A DNA stretch of 15,612 bases, taken from positions 1 to 15,612 of the forward strand of contig JBGVLX010000020.1 of the NCBI GenBank assembly GCA_045124495.1. The letters are read 5' to 3'. Under the pieces are notes generated by a model. It saw nothing but the letters and a program-made list of their open reading frames with translations, had not been told where the DNA came from and made no database searches. The DNA is from RGIG1668 sp045124495 (GTDB taxonomy: Bacteria > Bacillota > Clostridia > Lachnospirales > Lachnospiraceae). The position numbers were made by a program, and so were the translations under genes. Shown here in pieces: positions 6,954 to 14,312 of the stretch; the first letter of the stretch is position 1, and every line of letters begins with the position of its first letter.

Positions 6954-6969
6954 AGAGGAGTTATAAGAA

Positions 6970-8856
6970 ATGCCTTTTTTAGAAGAATCATATGATGTGG
7001 TGGTAGTAGGTGCGGGACATGCCGGTTGTGAGGCTGCCCTTGCCTGTGCCAGACTGGGTTTGGAAACCATTATTTTCACTGTGAGCATGGACAGCGTTGC
7101 TTTGATGCCTTGTAACCCAAACGTAGGTGGTAGTTCCAAAGGGCATCTGGTGCGTGAGTTGGATGCCTTGGGCGGTGAAATGGGTAAAAATATTGATAAG
7201 ACTTATCTGCAGTCTAAAATGCTGAATCGTTCTAAGGGTCCTGCGGTGCATTCTTTAAGAGCCCAGGCTGATAAAGCAGAATATTCAAGAAAAATGAGAA
7301 TGGTGTTGGAAGATACGGAGCATCTTACTTTAAGACAGGCTGAGGTTTGTGAAATTCTGGCAGAAGAAGTAGATGGCATGAAAAAAGTGACAGGGGTAAA
7401 AATTGCTTCTGGTGCTACTTTTTATGCAAAGGCAGTGATTCTTTGTACCGGAACTTATTTAAAGGCCCGTTGTATTTATGGAGAGGTTAGTACCCCTACA
7501 GGCCCAAATGGTTTGATGGCAGCAACAAAATTAACGGATTCTTTGATTTCTTTAGGCATTGAAGTAAGAAGATTTAAAACAGGTACTCCGGCTCGTATTG
7601 ATAAGCGTTCCATTGATTTTAGTGTAATGGAGGAGCAAAAGGGAGATGAGGAAATTGTTCCATTTTCCTTTACCAATAAAGCGGAGGATATTGCAAGAGA
7701 GCAGATTTCCTGCTGGCTTACTTATACCAATGAAGAAACCCATAAAATCATCAGGGATAACATTGACCGTTCCCCTTTGTTTTCTGGAGCCATTGAAGGA
7801 ACAGGGCCTAGATATTGTCCTTCTATCGAAGATAAGGTGGTGAAATTTCCGGATAAAGAAAGGCATCAGGTATTTATTGAGCCGGAGGGGGAATATACCA
7901 ATGAAATGTATATCGGAGGTATGTCAAGTTCTCTTCCTGAGGATGTTCAATATGCCATGTATCGTTCCGTGAAAGGATTGGAAAATGCGAAAATAGTGAG
8001 AAATGCTTATGCCATTGAATATGATTGTATCAATGCATTGCAATTAAAACCTTCTTTAGAGTTTAAAAAGGTATCCGGACTCTTTAGTGGTGGACAATTT
8101 AATGGAAGTTCAGGATATGAAGAAGCGGCAGCCCAAGGCTTAATGGCAGGAATCAATGCAGCCCGTAAGATTCAAGAAAAAGATGCCATCGTATTAGATC
8201 GTTCTCAGGGATATATTGGAGTCTTAATTGATGATTTAGTAACAAAGGAAACCTTTGAACCTTATCGAATGATGACTTCCCGTGCAGAATACCGTTTATT
8301 GTTACGTCAGGATAATGCGGATATTCGTTTAAGTAAGATTGGATATGAGATTGGACTAATTGATCAGGAAAGATATGAAAAGGTAGTAAGAAAAGAAGAA
8401 ATTATCAACCGGGAAATTGAGAGACTTGAGAATACGAAGGTGGGAGCCAATGCTAAGGTTCAGGCCTTCTTAGAATCCGTAGGTAGTGCAACCTTAAAAA
8501 CGGCTTCTACATTAGCAGATTTGGCAAGAAGACCGGAACTTTCCTATGAAATCATTAAGGATATTGATGAGGAACGAGAAGAGTTTGAAAAGGAAATTAT
8601 TGAGCAGATTGATATTCATTTAAAGTATAACGGTTATATTGAAAGGCAAAAATCCCAGGTAAATAAGTTTAAAGTAATGGAAAGCAGGGTCATTCCGGAG
8701 GATATCGATTATAATGAGGTAAACAGTTTAAGAAAAGAAGCAAGACAGAAGTTAGAATCCATACGTCCGGTTAATATTGGACAGGCTTCTAGAATTTCCG
8801 GAGTGTCTCCGGCGGATATTTCTATGTTATTGGTTTACTTAGAGGCTCGTAAGTAA
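6970..8856 (+). CDS. mnmG: tRNA uridine-5-carboxymethylaminomethyl(34) synthesis enzyme MnmG
   Basis: This 628-residue FAD enzyme has full MnmG length. The dinucleotide-binding motif GAGHAG is at 14-19. The family signature GTGPRYCPSIEDKV is present at about residues 277-290, followed by the GYEEAAAQG block and the C-terminal domain that contacts MnmE and tRNA. MnmG forms a complex with MnmE and adds the aminomethyl or carboxymethylaminomethyl group to U34. The ATG follows a GAGAGGAG ribosome-binding site. The gene ends 32 bases before the palindromic repeat element that separates it from rsmG. Confidence 0.97.
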   Translation: MPFLEESYDVVVVGAGHAGCEAALACARLGLETIIFTVSMDSVALMPCNPNVGGSSKGHLVRELDALGGEMGKNIDKTYLQSKMLNRSKGPAVHSLRAQADKAEYSRKMRMVLEDTEHLTLRQAEVCEILAEEVDGMKKVTGVKIASGATFYAKAVILCTGTYLKARCIYGEVSTPTGPNGLMAATKLTDSLISLGIEVRRFKTGTPARIDKRSIDFSVMEEQKGDEEIVPFSFTNKAEDIAREQISCWLTYTNEETHKIIRDNIDRSPLFSGAIEGTGPRYCPSIEDKVVKFPDKERHQVFIEPEGEYTNEMYIGGMSSSLPEDVQYAMYRSVKGLENAKIVRNAYAIEYDCINALQLKPSLEFKKVSGLFSGGQFNGSSGYEEAAAQGLMAGINAARKIQEKDAIVLDRSQGYIGVLIDDLVTKETFEPYRMMTSRAEYRLLLRQDNADIRLSKIGYEIGLIDQERYEKVVRKEEIINREIERLENTKVGANAKVQAFLESVGSATLKTASTLADLARRPELSYEIIKDIDEEREEFEKEIIEQIDIHLKYNGYIERQKSQVNKFKVMESRVIPEDIDYNEVNSLRKEARQKLESIRPVNIGQASRISGVSPADISMLLVYLEARK

Positions 8857-8888
8857 TGTGAAATTGGAATTGTATGTAAGTATGAGTT

Positions 8889-9102
8889 CTTAGGGAATTG
8901 TGAAACCATGGTATTTTATGTGAAAGTGATTGAAAAGAAATAAAACAACGCAGGCACGCTTTCGCTGCGTTCGGCTCGTAGCGGTACTAAATTCGCGACA
9001 AGTCGCTCATTAAGTACCGACGGCCGCACAAGTACCTGCTAATGTATTTATTTCTTTTCAATCACTTAATATAAGTTTATAATAGTTTCACAATTACCTA
9101 GG
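8889..9102. mobile_element. Palindromic MITE-like repeat element between mnmG and rsmG (copy 1)
   Basis: The ends are imperfect inverted repeats: CTTAGGGAATTGTGAAAC (8889-8906) matches the complement of GTTTCACAATTACCTAGG (9085-9102) at 16 of 18 positions. Inside lies a perfect 21-bp inverted repeat (8924-8944 with 9047-9067). A central hairpin pairs CGGTACT (8982-8988) with AGTACCG (9013-9019) around GCGA-CAAG-TCGC. Nearly the whole 214 bp can fold into one long, interrupted hairpin. The core (about 8947-9040) is clearly richer in G and C than its surroundings. There is no open frame of note and no transposase. A second, diverged copy lies at 10878-11033, so this is a repeat family. Non-autonomous mobility is inferred; a clear target duplication was not found. 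Confidence 0.7.
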
Positions 9103-9125
9103 ATGGTATGATAAGGAGGGTTGAT

Positions 9126-9839
9126 ATGGAGAAATTACGGGAATATGCGAGAGAATATGGAATTGAGTTAAGTGAGGAACAGCTGAATCAGTTTAATACC
9201 TACTATGAGATGTTAATTGAAAAAAATAAAGTGATGAATTTAACTGCAATTACAGAAAAAGAGGATGTTATGGTAAAACATTTTGCAGATAGTATTGCAG
9301 TGGCTTCCTGTTATGATTTTGTGAATCAGGAGGTATCTTTGATAGACGTAGGAACAGGCGCCGGTTTTCCTGGAATTCCTTTGAAGATTGCCTTTCCAAA
9401 TTTAAAAGTGACTTTATTGGATTCGTTAAACAAGAGAGTGTCTTTTTTACAGGAAGTCATAGATGAGTTAGGACTTGAGGAGATTCAGGCAGTTCATGAT
9501 AGGGCTGAGGATGGTGCGAAAAAAGTGGAATTCAGGGAACAGTTTGATATCTGTGTGTCTAGAGCGGTGGCAAATTTATCTTCCTTAAGTGAGTATTGCC
9601 TACCTTTCGTTAAAGTGGGAGGATATTTTATTTCTTATAAATCAGGAGAGATTGAAGAGGAATTGCAGTCTGCTAAAAAGGCAATTTCTGTCTTAGGGGG
9701 CAGTGTGGAAAAGATGGATTATCTTAATTTGTGCCAGATGGATTATATGAGATCCTTTGTTGGAATAAAGAAGGAGAAGAACACACCAAAGAAATATCCA
9801 AGGAAGGCAGGATTGCCAACGAAGGAGCCAATCATGTAG
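9126..9839 (+). CDS. rsmG: 16S rRNA (guanine-N7) methyltransferase RsmG
   Basis: This 237-residue protein is typical RsmG/GidB, which methylates N7 of a conserved guanine in 16S rRNA (G527 in E. coli numbering). The S-adenosylmethionine-binding loop DVGTGAGFPG is at 74-83, the NKVMNLTAI block at 34-42 and the family C-terminus YPRKAGLPTKEPI is intact. The ATG at 9126 is chosen because AAGGAGG (9113-9119) lies 6 bases upstream; an in-frame ATG at 9108 would include this site in the coding sequence. The start is only 24 bases from the palindromic element, so rsmG may not be co-transcribed efficiently with mnmG. Many Firmicutes have soj/spo0J next; here an alpha/beta hydrolase follows. Confidence 0.96.
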   Translation: MEKLREYAREYGIELSEEQLNQFNTYYEMLIEKNKVMNLTAITEKEDVMVKHFADSIAVASCYDFVNQEVSLIDVGTGAGFPGIPLKIAFPNLKVTLLDSLNKRVSFLQEVIDELGLEEIQAVHDRAEDGAKKVEFREQFDICVSRAVANLSSLSEYCLPFVKVGGYFISYKSGEIEEELQSAKKAISVLGGSVEKMDYLNLCQMDYMRSFVGIKKEKNTPKKYPRKAGLPTKEPIM

Positions 9840-9845
9840 CTTCAG

Positions 9846-9871
9846 TATGTCGTGAATCATTGAGGTGTAGT
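9846..9871 (+). repeat. 26-bp direct repeat, left copy
   Basis: This stretch just after the rsmG stop matches 10925-10950 at 23 of 26 positions; the shared core is TCGTGAWTCATTGAGGTRTAGT with ambiguity codes at the differences. The right copy lies inside the second palindromic element, so the left copy may be a remnant of the same repeat family. The two copies bracket the hydrolase gene. Confidence 0.65.
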
Positions 9872-9874
9872 CTC

Positions 9875-9902
9875 TTGATTTGAATCATCAAAATTGTATG
9901 AT
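9875..9902 (+). promoter_or_regulatory. Candidate promoter for the hydrolase gene
   Basis: TTGATT (9875-9880) and TATGAT (9897-9902) are separated by 16 bp, 24 bases before the hydrolase ATG. The -10 matches 5 of 6 and the -35 matches 4 of 6. This is a moderate match in AT-rich DNA and could be chance. Confidence 0.35.
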
Positions 9903-9925
9903 AAGATGTAGAATGGAGGACTTTT

Positions 9926-10876
9926 ATGAATCGATATAAAAAAATTGGTTATCTTGCTTTTGCATCCGCATCCTTAGTTTCTGGTTTTTCTTTTGTGAAT
10001 CATCTTATTTTTAAATTGAATTGTGTAAAAGAAACCTTATATTCTAAAAATAGTAATTATTTTGAATGGCGTTTTGGTAAAATTTTTTATACCAAACAGG
10101 GAAAGGGGCAGCCTTTACTGCTGATTCATGATATCAGCTGTGACAGCAACGAAAAAGAGTGGACTTACCTTGTGGATAAACTTGCAAAAAAACATACCGT
10201 ATACACCATTGATTTGTTAGGCTGTGGACGTTCCGATAAACCCAAAATTACTTATACCAGTTTTTTATATGTACAGTTATTAAATGATTTTATTAAGAAT
10301 GTCATTGGTAAAAAGACAAATGTCATGGCTACGGGGAAAAGTGCTAGCATTGTAGTAATGGCCTGTCACTTTGAAAATGAATATTATGACAAGATTTGTC
10401 TCATTAATCCGGAAAATAAGAAAAATTTATGCAGGGTGCCAAGGGCAAAACATAAATTAGGAAAAATTCTTTTAGAATGTCCGATTTTAGGGACAAGTAT
10501 TTATCTTTATAGTATGAGAAAGAAAAATATTGTGAAACGGTTTGAGTCTTTCTATTATTGGAAAAAAGAGAAAATTTCAGATAAAATCATGGATTGTTAT
10601 CATGAGTCTGCTCATTTACAAGGCTCAAGCAGTAAATTTTTATTTTCCAGCCTATTTCATAGTGATGTAAATGTGAATATTAAGGATGCTTTAAAACAGA
10701 TAGACCATTCTATTTTTATGGTTTTTGGATCTAAGGAAGAGGATTATGAAGAGACTTTAAAGTTTTATGAAAACTTAAATCCGGCGGTGGAAAATATGGT
10801 GATTTCCAATGGGAAGCATTTGCCTCAATTAGAATGTCCGGAACAGATTATGAAGGTATGTGATATTTTCTTTTAA
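9926..10876 (+). CDS. Membrane-anchored alpha/beta-hydrolase family protein
   Basis: This 316-residue protein starts with a basic residue cluster and a hydrophobic segment (about 8-30), most likely a membrane anchor. The body fits an alpha/beta hydrolase: an HD oxyanion region (68-69, usually HG), the DLLGCGRSDKP block (95-105), a nucleophile elbow G137-K-S139-A-S141, acidic candidates E271/E272/D273 and H298 in GKHLPQLECPEQ. The elbow is unusual because the last glycine of GxSxG is serine. Substrate and reaction cannot be told from sequence; activity is plausible because a Ser-acid-His set is present. The ATG at 9926 has GGAGG about 9 bases upstream. It lies between a direct repeat and a repeat element in a position often occupied by soj/spo0J, so it looks accessory. 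Confidence 0.8.
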   Translation: MNRYKKIGYLAFASASLVSGFSFVNHLIFKLNCVKETLYSKNSNYFEWRFGKIFYTKQGKGQPLLLIHDISCDSNEKEWTYLVDKLAKKHTVYTIDLLGCGRSDKPKITYTSFLYVQLLNDFIKNVIGKKTNVMATGKSASIVVMACHFENEYYDKICLINPENKKNLCRVPRAKHKLGKILLECPILGTSIYLYSMRKKNIVKRFESFYYWKKEKISDKIMDCYHESAHLQGSSSKFLFSSLFHSDVNVNIKDALKQIDHSIFMVFGSKEEDYEETLKFYENLNPAVENMVISNGKHLPQLECPEQIMKVCDIFF

Positions 10877-10877
10877 G

Positions 10878-11033
10878 AAAAGGTAATTGTGAAAAGATCG
10901 CCACACTCGTGGCGGTTTACAAGATACGTCGTGATTCATTGAGGTATAGTATTCTATGTAAGAGTGATGTAAAAGAAATAAAACAATGCAGGTACGCATA
11001 AGATACGTTTTGATCGTTTCGAAATTGCCTATC
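10878..11033. mobile_element. Second, rearranged copy of the palindromic repeat element (copy 2)
   Basis: Left end 10878-10899 and right end 11012-11033 are inverted repeats (16 of 22 pair) of the same type as in copy 1, with GGTAATTGTGAAA inside the left end. Positions 10946-10997 align without gaps to 8908-8959 of copy 1, with 44 of 52 identical. The right-hand arm of the long palindrome and the GC-rich centre are missing. About 50 bp at 10896-10945 is absent from copy 1; it holds a hairpin CGCCAC-ACTC-GTGGCG (10899-10914) and the 26-bp direct repeat. The element begins 2 bases after the hydrolase stop codon and could act as its 3' end. Confidence 0.6.
10925..10950 (+). repeat. 26-bp direct repeat, right copy
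   Basis: This matches 9846-9871 at 23 of 26 positions in the same orientation, 1079 bp away. It lies inside the second palindromic element. Confidence 0.65.
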
Positions 11034-11061
11034 TTTTAAGTAATAAGGGAGGGAAGAACAG

Positions 11062-12318
11062 GTGGATTTATCAAAAGAAAAGCCATTTTCGGGCGTTCTT
11101 GCAACCAATCAGAAATTATGGAATCACTTCCAAAAAGAAAAAGCTAATGTGGTTGCAAAAATGAATGAATGTGACATTAATATCAAAGAATTGGCCATAC
11201 AAATCGATCAATTAGAAAAGACAAAGCAGTTGTATTCAAAAGAATCCCATCATTATAGAGATGTTTTTTCTCCTTTGAATTTATCTGATAATAGTATGGA
11301 AAATGAGTATATTGATAAACAGATTGAACAGTTAAATGATGAAAAAGAGAAAACCTTGGTAATACGGGAAGATGCTACGAAATTACTTCGGGAAATCAAT
11401 AAAAATATCCAGATGCTTGAAATTTCCATGAATGAATTAAAAGTGTATTGTTTCGAAAAGAGTAGACAACAGGAAGAATTTTTTGAAGCTTTTGAACAGG
11501 ATGATTTTATTTTTATCGAAGAAGAGGACCAGCTTCCGGCAGTAAGAGTAGATACAAATGCAATGATTCGGGAAAAAATGAACCATAAGATGCTTGAAAA
11601 GAAAGAAATTGTGGAAAACTCTGTGGATAATGCGAATAAGTCTGAAAATTCTTTTGATTTTTCGGAAATTCGTGCACACAATAGTAATATATTAATGCTT
11701 TGGGAGTATGATAAGGTTCGTTTACAGAATTATCTGTCAGAAGAATTAATTCAGGAAATGGAGCTGTGCCTTCAGGAACTGGATAAAATAAAATGGATGA
11801 TGTATTCTGATATGGAAAGGGCTAAGATCACTTTAGACCGGGTAGAGAAGATTTTGAAAAAATGGCAGAGTGAATTTAAGAATCAAAGTGTCCAACGTCA
11901 GGTACAGACTGACTTTAGTGAGCCTGCAAAAATTTATTTTGAGCGTTTTTTAAAACAGAAACAGGAAATTTATACGGAGTGGGATTTCCGATATGAAGTA
12001 AATCAGAAGAATTTTCAGCAGACCATTCCACCTATTATTGTTTTATTGCTCCTTCGAATTCTGGATGAACTGTTTGAAAATGTTAGAAAACATTCAGAAT
12101 CTGACAGAATTGGTATTTATTTGAATTTTAATGAAAAAGAAATTGCATTGCAAATGAGTGATAACGGAATAGGAATCACGGAAGATTATATGGAAAAGTC
12201 AAACTGGCACAGTGGTTTGCATTTTGTGGAAGAGTGGGTATATCTGCTAAATGGAAAAATAGAAATTACCGGAGATTTGACATCTGGTACGATTATTGAT
12301 ATTCTAATACCAGTTTAA
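11062..12318 (+). CDS. DegS-like soluble sensor kinase homologue, probably without a phospho-acceptor histidine
   Basis: This 418-residue protein has no membrane segment. Residues about 20-140 are heptad-like and charged (coiled coil), followed by an acidic linker, a two-helix dimerisation region (about 210-275) and a HATPase_c domain (about 325-418). This is the layout of cytoplasmic DegS. The ATPase keeps the N-box ExxxN (E336, N340, then K343-H344), DNGIG (367-371) and SGT near the end, but the second G-box reads GLHFVEEWV instead of the usual GLxGMxERV. Aligned on R220-L221 and Q231, the family's RxxxxxHDxxxQ motif reads R220...S226-E227...Q231, so serine replaces the phosphorylated histidine. 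No response regulator lies beside it. The GTG start (11062) has a strong AAGGGAGGG 8 bases upstream. ATP-dependent signalling without phosphotransfer is one reading. Confidence 0.75.
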   Translation: MDLSKEKPFSGVLATNQKLWNHFQKEKANVVAKMNECDINIKELAIQIDQLEKTKQLYSKESHHYRDVFSPLNLSDNSMENEYIDKQIEQLNDEKEKTLVIREDATKLLREINKNIQMLEISMNELKVYCFEKSRQQEEFFEAFEQDDFIFIEEEDQLPAVRVDTNAMIREKMNHKMLEKKEIVENSVDNANKSENSFDFSEIRAHNSNILMLWEYDKVRLQNYLSEELIQEMELCLQELDKIKWMMYSDMERAKITLDRVEKILKKWQSEFKNQSVQRQVQTDFSEPAKIYFERFLKQKQEIYTEWDFRYEVNQKNFQQTIPPIIVLLLLRILDELFENVRKHSESDRIGIYLNFNEKEIALQMSDNGIGITEDYMEKSNWHSGLHFVEEWVYLLNGKIEITGDLTSGTIIDILIPV

Positions 12319-12423
12319 GGAAATAAGTCATGTGGTATTATAAATAGTGAAAATCCATTGTTTTAATTATGAAATAATGGATAGAAATCTGGAATTACTT
12401 CTCCTAATGGTATGGTGGTATTT

Positions 12424-12452
12424 TTAGGACAGGTTGTTCCGTTTGTTATAAT
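12424..12452 (+). promoter_or_regulatory. Candidate argS promoter
   Basis: A perfect -10 TATAAT at 12447-12452 has only a poor -35 (TTAGGA, 12424-12429, 17-bp spacing). It lies about 100 bases before the argS start and just upstream of the inverted DnaA boxes, which would then fall in the leader. Confidence 0.35.
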
Positions 12453-12480
12453 TTTATTTTAGTTAGAAATTCGAACTAGG

Positions 12481-12516
12481 TGTGGATAAGTTAAAATATA
12501 GTTAAGGTTATCCACA
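12481..12516. promoter_or_regulatory. Inverted pair of perfect DnaA boxes upstream of argS
   Basis: TGTGGATAA (12481-12489) and TTATCCACA (12508-12516) are both perfect 9/9 DnaA boxes in inverted orientation, with an 18-base AT-rich spacer. They end 37 bases before the argS ATG. Two exact boxes this close are unlikely by chance, so DnaA binding here is probable. Whether it controls argS or titrates DnaA is inference. Confidence 0.75.
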
Positions 12517-12553
12517 ATCGTTTTATTAAATGGGAAAAAGGAAGGAATTAGTT

Positions 12554-14245
12554 ATGAAGAGTAGGATTGTTGATTTAATTGTAAAAGAAGTAGAAGGGTT
12601 AGAAATTGCCGATATAGAAGGTCTTTTGGAAATTCCACCAAAACCGGAATTAGGAGATTTTGCATTTCCATGTTTCCGTTTAGCAAAGGCCAATCGAAAG
12701 GCACCACAGATGATTGCAGAGGAATTAAAAGAAAAATTCAGCAATGTGGATTTTATTTCTAAGGTAGAAGCAAATGGTGGATATCTGAATTTCTTTGTGG
12801 ATAAGATCACCTATATTAAGCAAATCATAGACGTAGCTTCTAAGGAAGACTTTGGCTCTACAAATGAGGGAAGTGGAAAATGTGTTTGTATTGACTATTC
12901 TTCTCCAAATGTAGCAAAGAACTTCCATGTAGGTCATTTAAGAACTACCATTATTGGAAATTCATTGTATAAGATTCATAAAAAATTAGGGTATAAGGTA
13001 GAACGTATCAATCATTTAGGGGACTGGGGAACCCAGTTTGGTAAATTGATTGTAGCTTATAAAGCATGGAGTTCAAAGGAACAGGTAGAAAATGAAGGAA
13101 TTGCTGAATTACTTCGTATTTATGTGAAATTCCATGAAGAGGCGGAAAAGAAACCTGAACTGGAAGATGAAGCCAGAGAATGGTTTGCGAAGATGGAGCA
13201 GGGAAACGAAGAGGCTCTTGCTATCTGGCAATGGTTTAAGGATATTAGTTTAATCGAATACAAGAGAGTATATGATTTGTTAGGAATCGGATTTGACTCT
13301 TATAATGGGGAAAGCTTCTATCGTGATATGTGTCATGATGTGGTGGCGGAACTTAAGGATAAAAACTTATTAGTTGAGAGTGAAGGTGCTAAAATCGTTG
13401 ATTTGGAAGAATATAATATGGCTCCATGTCTGATTATGAAAAAGGATGGAAGTACCATTTATGCTACCAGAGATTTAGCAGCTTTATTATATCGTAAGAG
13501 AACCTATGATTTTTCAAAATGCCTTTATGTTACAGGACAGGAACAAAAACTTCATTTCAGTCAGGTATTTAAGGTAGTAGAATTAATGGGTTATGATTGG
13601 GCAAAGACACAGCCGGTACATGTTCCTTATGGATTGGTAAGTTTAGAAGGTGCGAAATTATCTACCAGAGGCGGTAACATTATTTATGCGGAAGACATTT
13701 TAAATGAGGCTATTAATAAGATTAAGGAAGTAATTGAAGAAAAGAATCCGGATCTTGGGGATAAGGAAGAAGTTGCAAAAAAAGTTGGTGTAGGTTCTAT
13801 TATTTTCAATGATTTATATAACCAGAGAATTAAGGATGTCAGCTTTAAGTGGGAAAAGATTCTTAATTTTGATGGTGAAACAGGTCCTTATGCACAATAT
13901 ACCTATGCAAGAGCTGCCAGTGTTTTACGTATGGCTGGAGTTGAGAATGTGGATTGTGACATTGATGCAACGGTATTATCCGATGAATTTGCTTTTGCGT
14001 TGTTGAAAGAAATCAGCAGATTTCCTCAGGTAGTAACAGATGCTGGTGAAAGATTGGAACCATATATTGTGGCACGTTATGTGATTTCTGTGGCTCAGGC
14101 GTTTAACAAGTTTTATAATAATGATAAGGTTAATGTGGAAGATGAAACTGTGAAGAAAGCAAGATTAAAACTTGTTTGTATTACGAAGAATGTATTAAAG
14201 AATGGATTGGATTTATTAGGTATCCAGTGTCCTGAGAGAATGTAA
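12554..14245 (+). CDS. argS: Arginyl-tRNA synthetase
   Basis: This 563-residue class I synthetase charges tRNA-Arg. The N-terminal Add-1 domain (about 1-85) is followed by the catalytic domain with the HIGH motif as HVGH (125-128) and the KMSKS-like loop as KLSTR (368-372). A C-terminal DALR anticodon-binding domain ends in the typical LLGIxxPERM. Length is normal. The ATG at 12554 is chosen because AAGGAAGGA lies about 7 bases upstream; an in-frame ATG at 12530 has no ribosome-binding site. The gene stands alone, between the DnaA-box pair and a bidirectional terminator. Regulation by DnaA is possible but not shown. Confidence 0.97.
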   Translation: MKSRIVDLIVKEVEGLEIADIEGLLEIPPKPELGDFAFPCFRLAKANRKAPQMIAEELKEKFSNVDFISKVEANGGYLNFFVDKITYIKQIIDVASKEDFGSTNEGSGKCVCIDYSSPNVAKNFHVGHLRTTIIGNSLYKIHKKLGYKVERINHLGDWGTQFGKLIVAYKAWSSKEQVENEGIAELLRIYVKFHEEAEKKPELEDEAREWFAKMEQGNEEALAIWQWFKDISLIEYKRVYDLLGIGFDSYNGESFYRDMCHDVVAELKDKNLLVESEGAKIVDLEEYNMAPCLIMKKDGSTIYATRDLAALLYRKRTYDFSKCLYVTGQEQKLHFSQVFKVVELMGYDWAKTQPVHVPYGLVSLEGAKLSTRGGNIIYAEDILNEAINKIKEVIEEKNPDLGDKEEVAKKVGVGSIIFNDLYNQRIKDVSFKWEKILNFDGETGPYAQYTYARAASVLRMAGVENVDCDIDATVLSDEFAFALLKEISRFPQVVTDAGERLEPYIVARYVISVAQAFNKFYNNDKVNVEDETVKKARLKLVCITKNVLKNGLDLLGIQCPERM

Positions 14246-14258
14246 CCGAGATTTCATT

Positions 14259-14303
14259 AAAAATCCTATGAGAGTAATGATAAATTATTCCCATAGGATT
14301 TTT
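14259..14303. terminator. Bidirectional terminator between argS and the nitroreductase gene
   Basis: AAAAATCCTATG (14259-14270) pairs perfectly with CATAGGATTTTT (14292-14303) and is followed by further T residues. The stem has A-rich and T-rich sides, so it can end transcription from either direction. It sits between the convergent genes, which supports that use. Confidence 0.85.
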
Positions 14304-14312
14304 TTATGGTAA

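Noticed and set aside
8889..11033. Composite transposon made of the two palindromic elements
   Set aside because: The interval contains rsmG, a conserved origin gene in its normal order after mnmG, and no transposase, so the block as a whole did not move in.
12353..12382. ATCCATT/AATGGAT hairpin after the kinase gene as a terminator
   Set aside because: Seven pairs, a 16-base loop and no T-tract; too weak to call. No clear terminator was found for this gene.
12530..12553. Earlier in-frame ATG for argS
   Set aside because: No ribosome-binding site precedes it, and the purine-rich AAGGAAGGA inside the extension fits the ATG at 12554.
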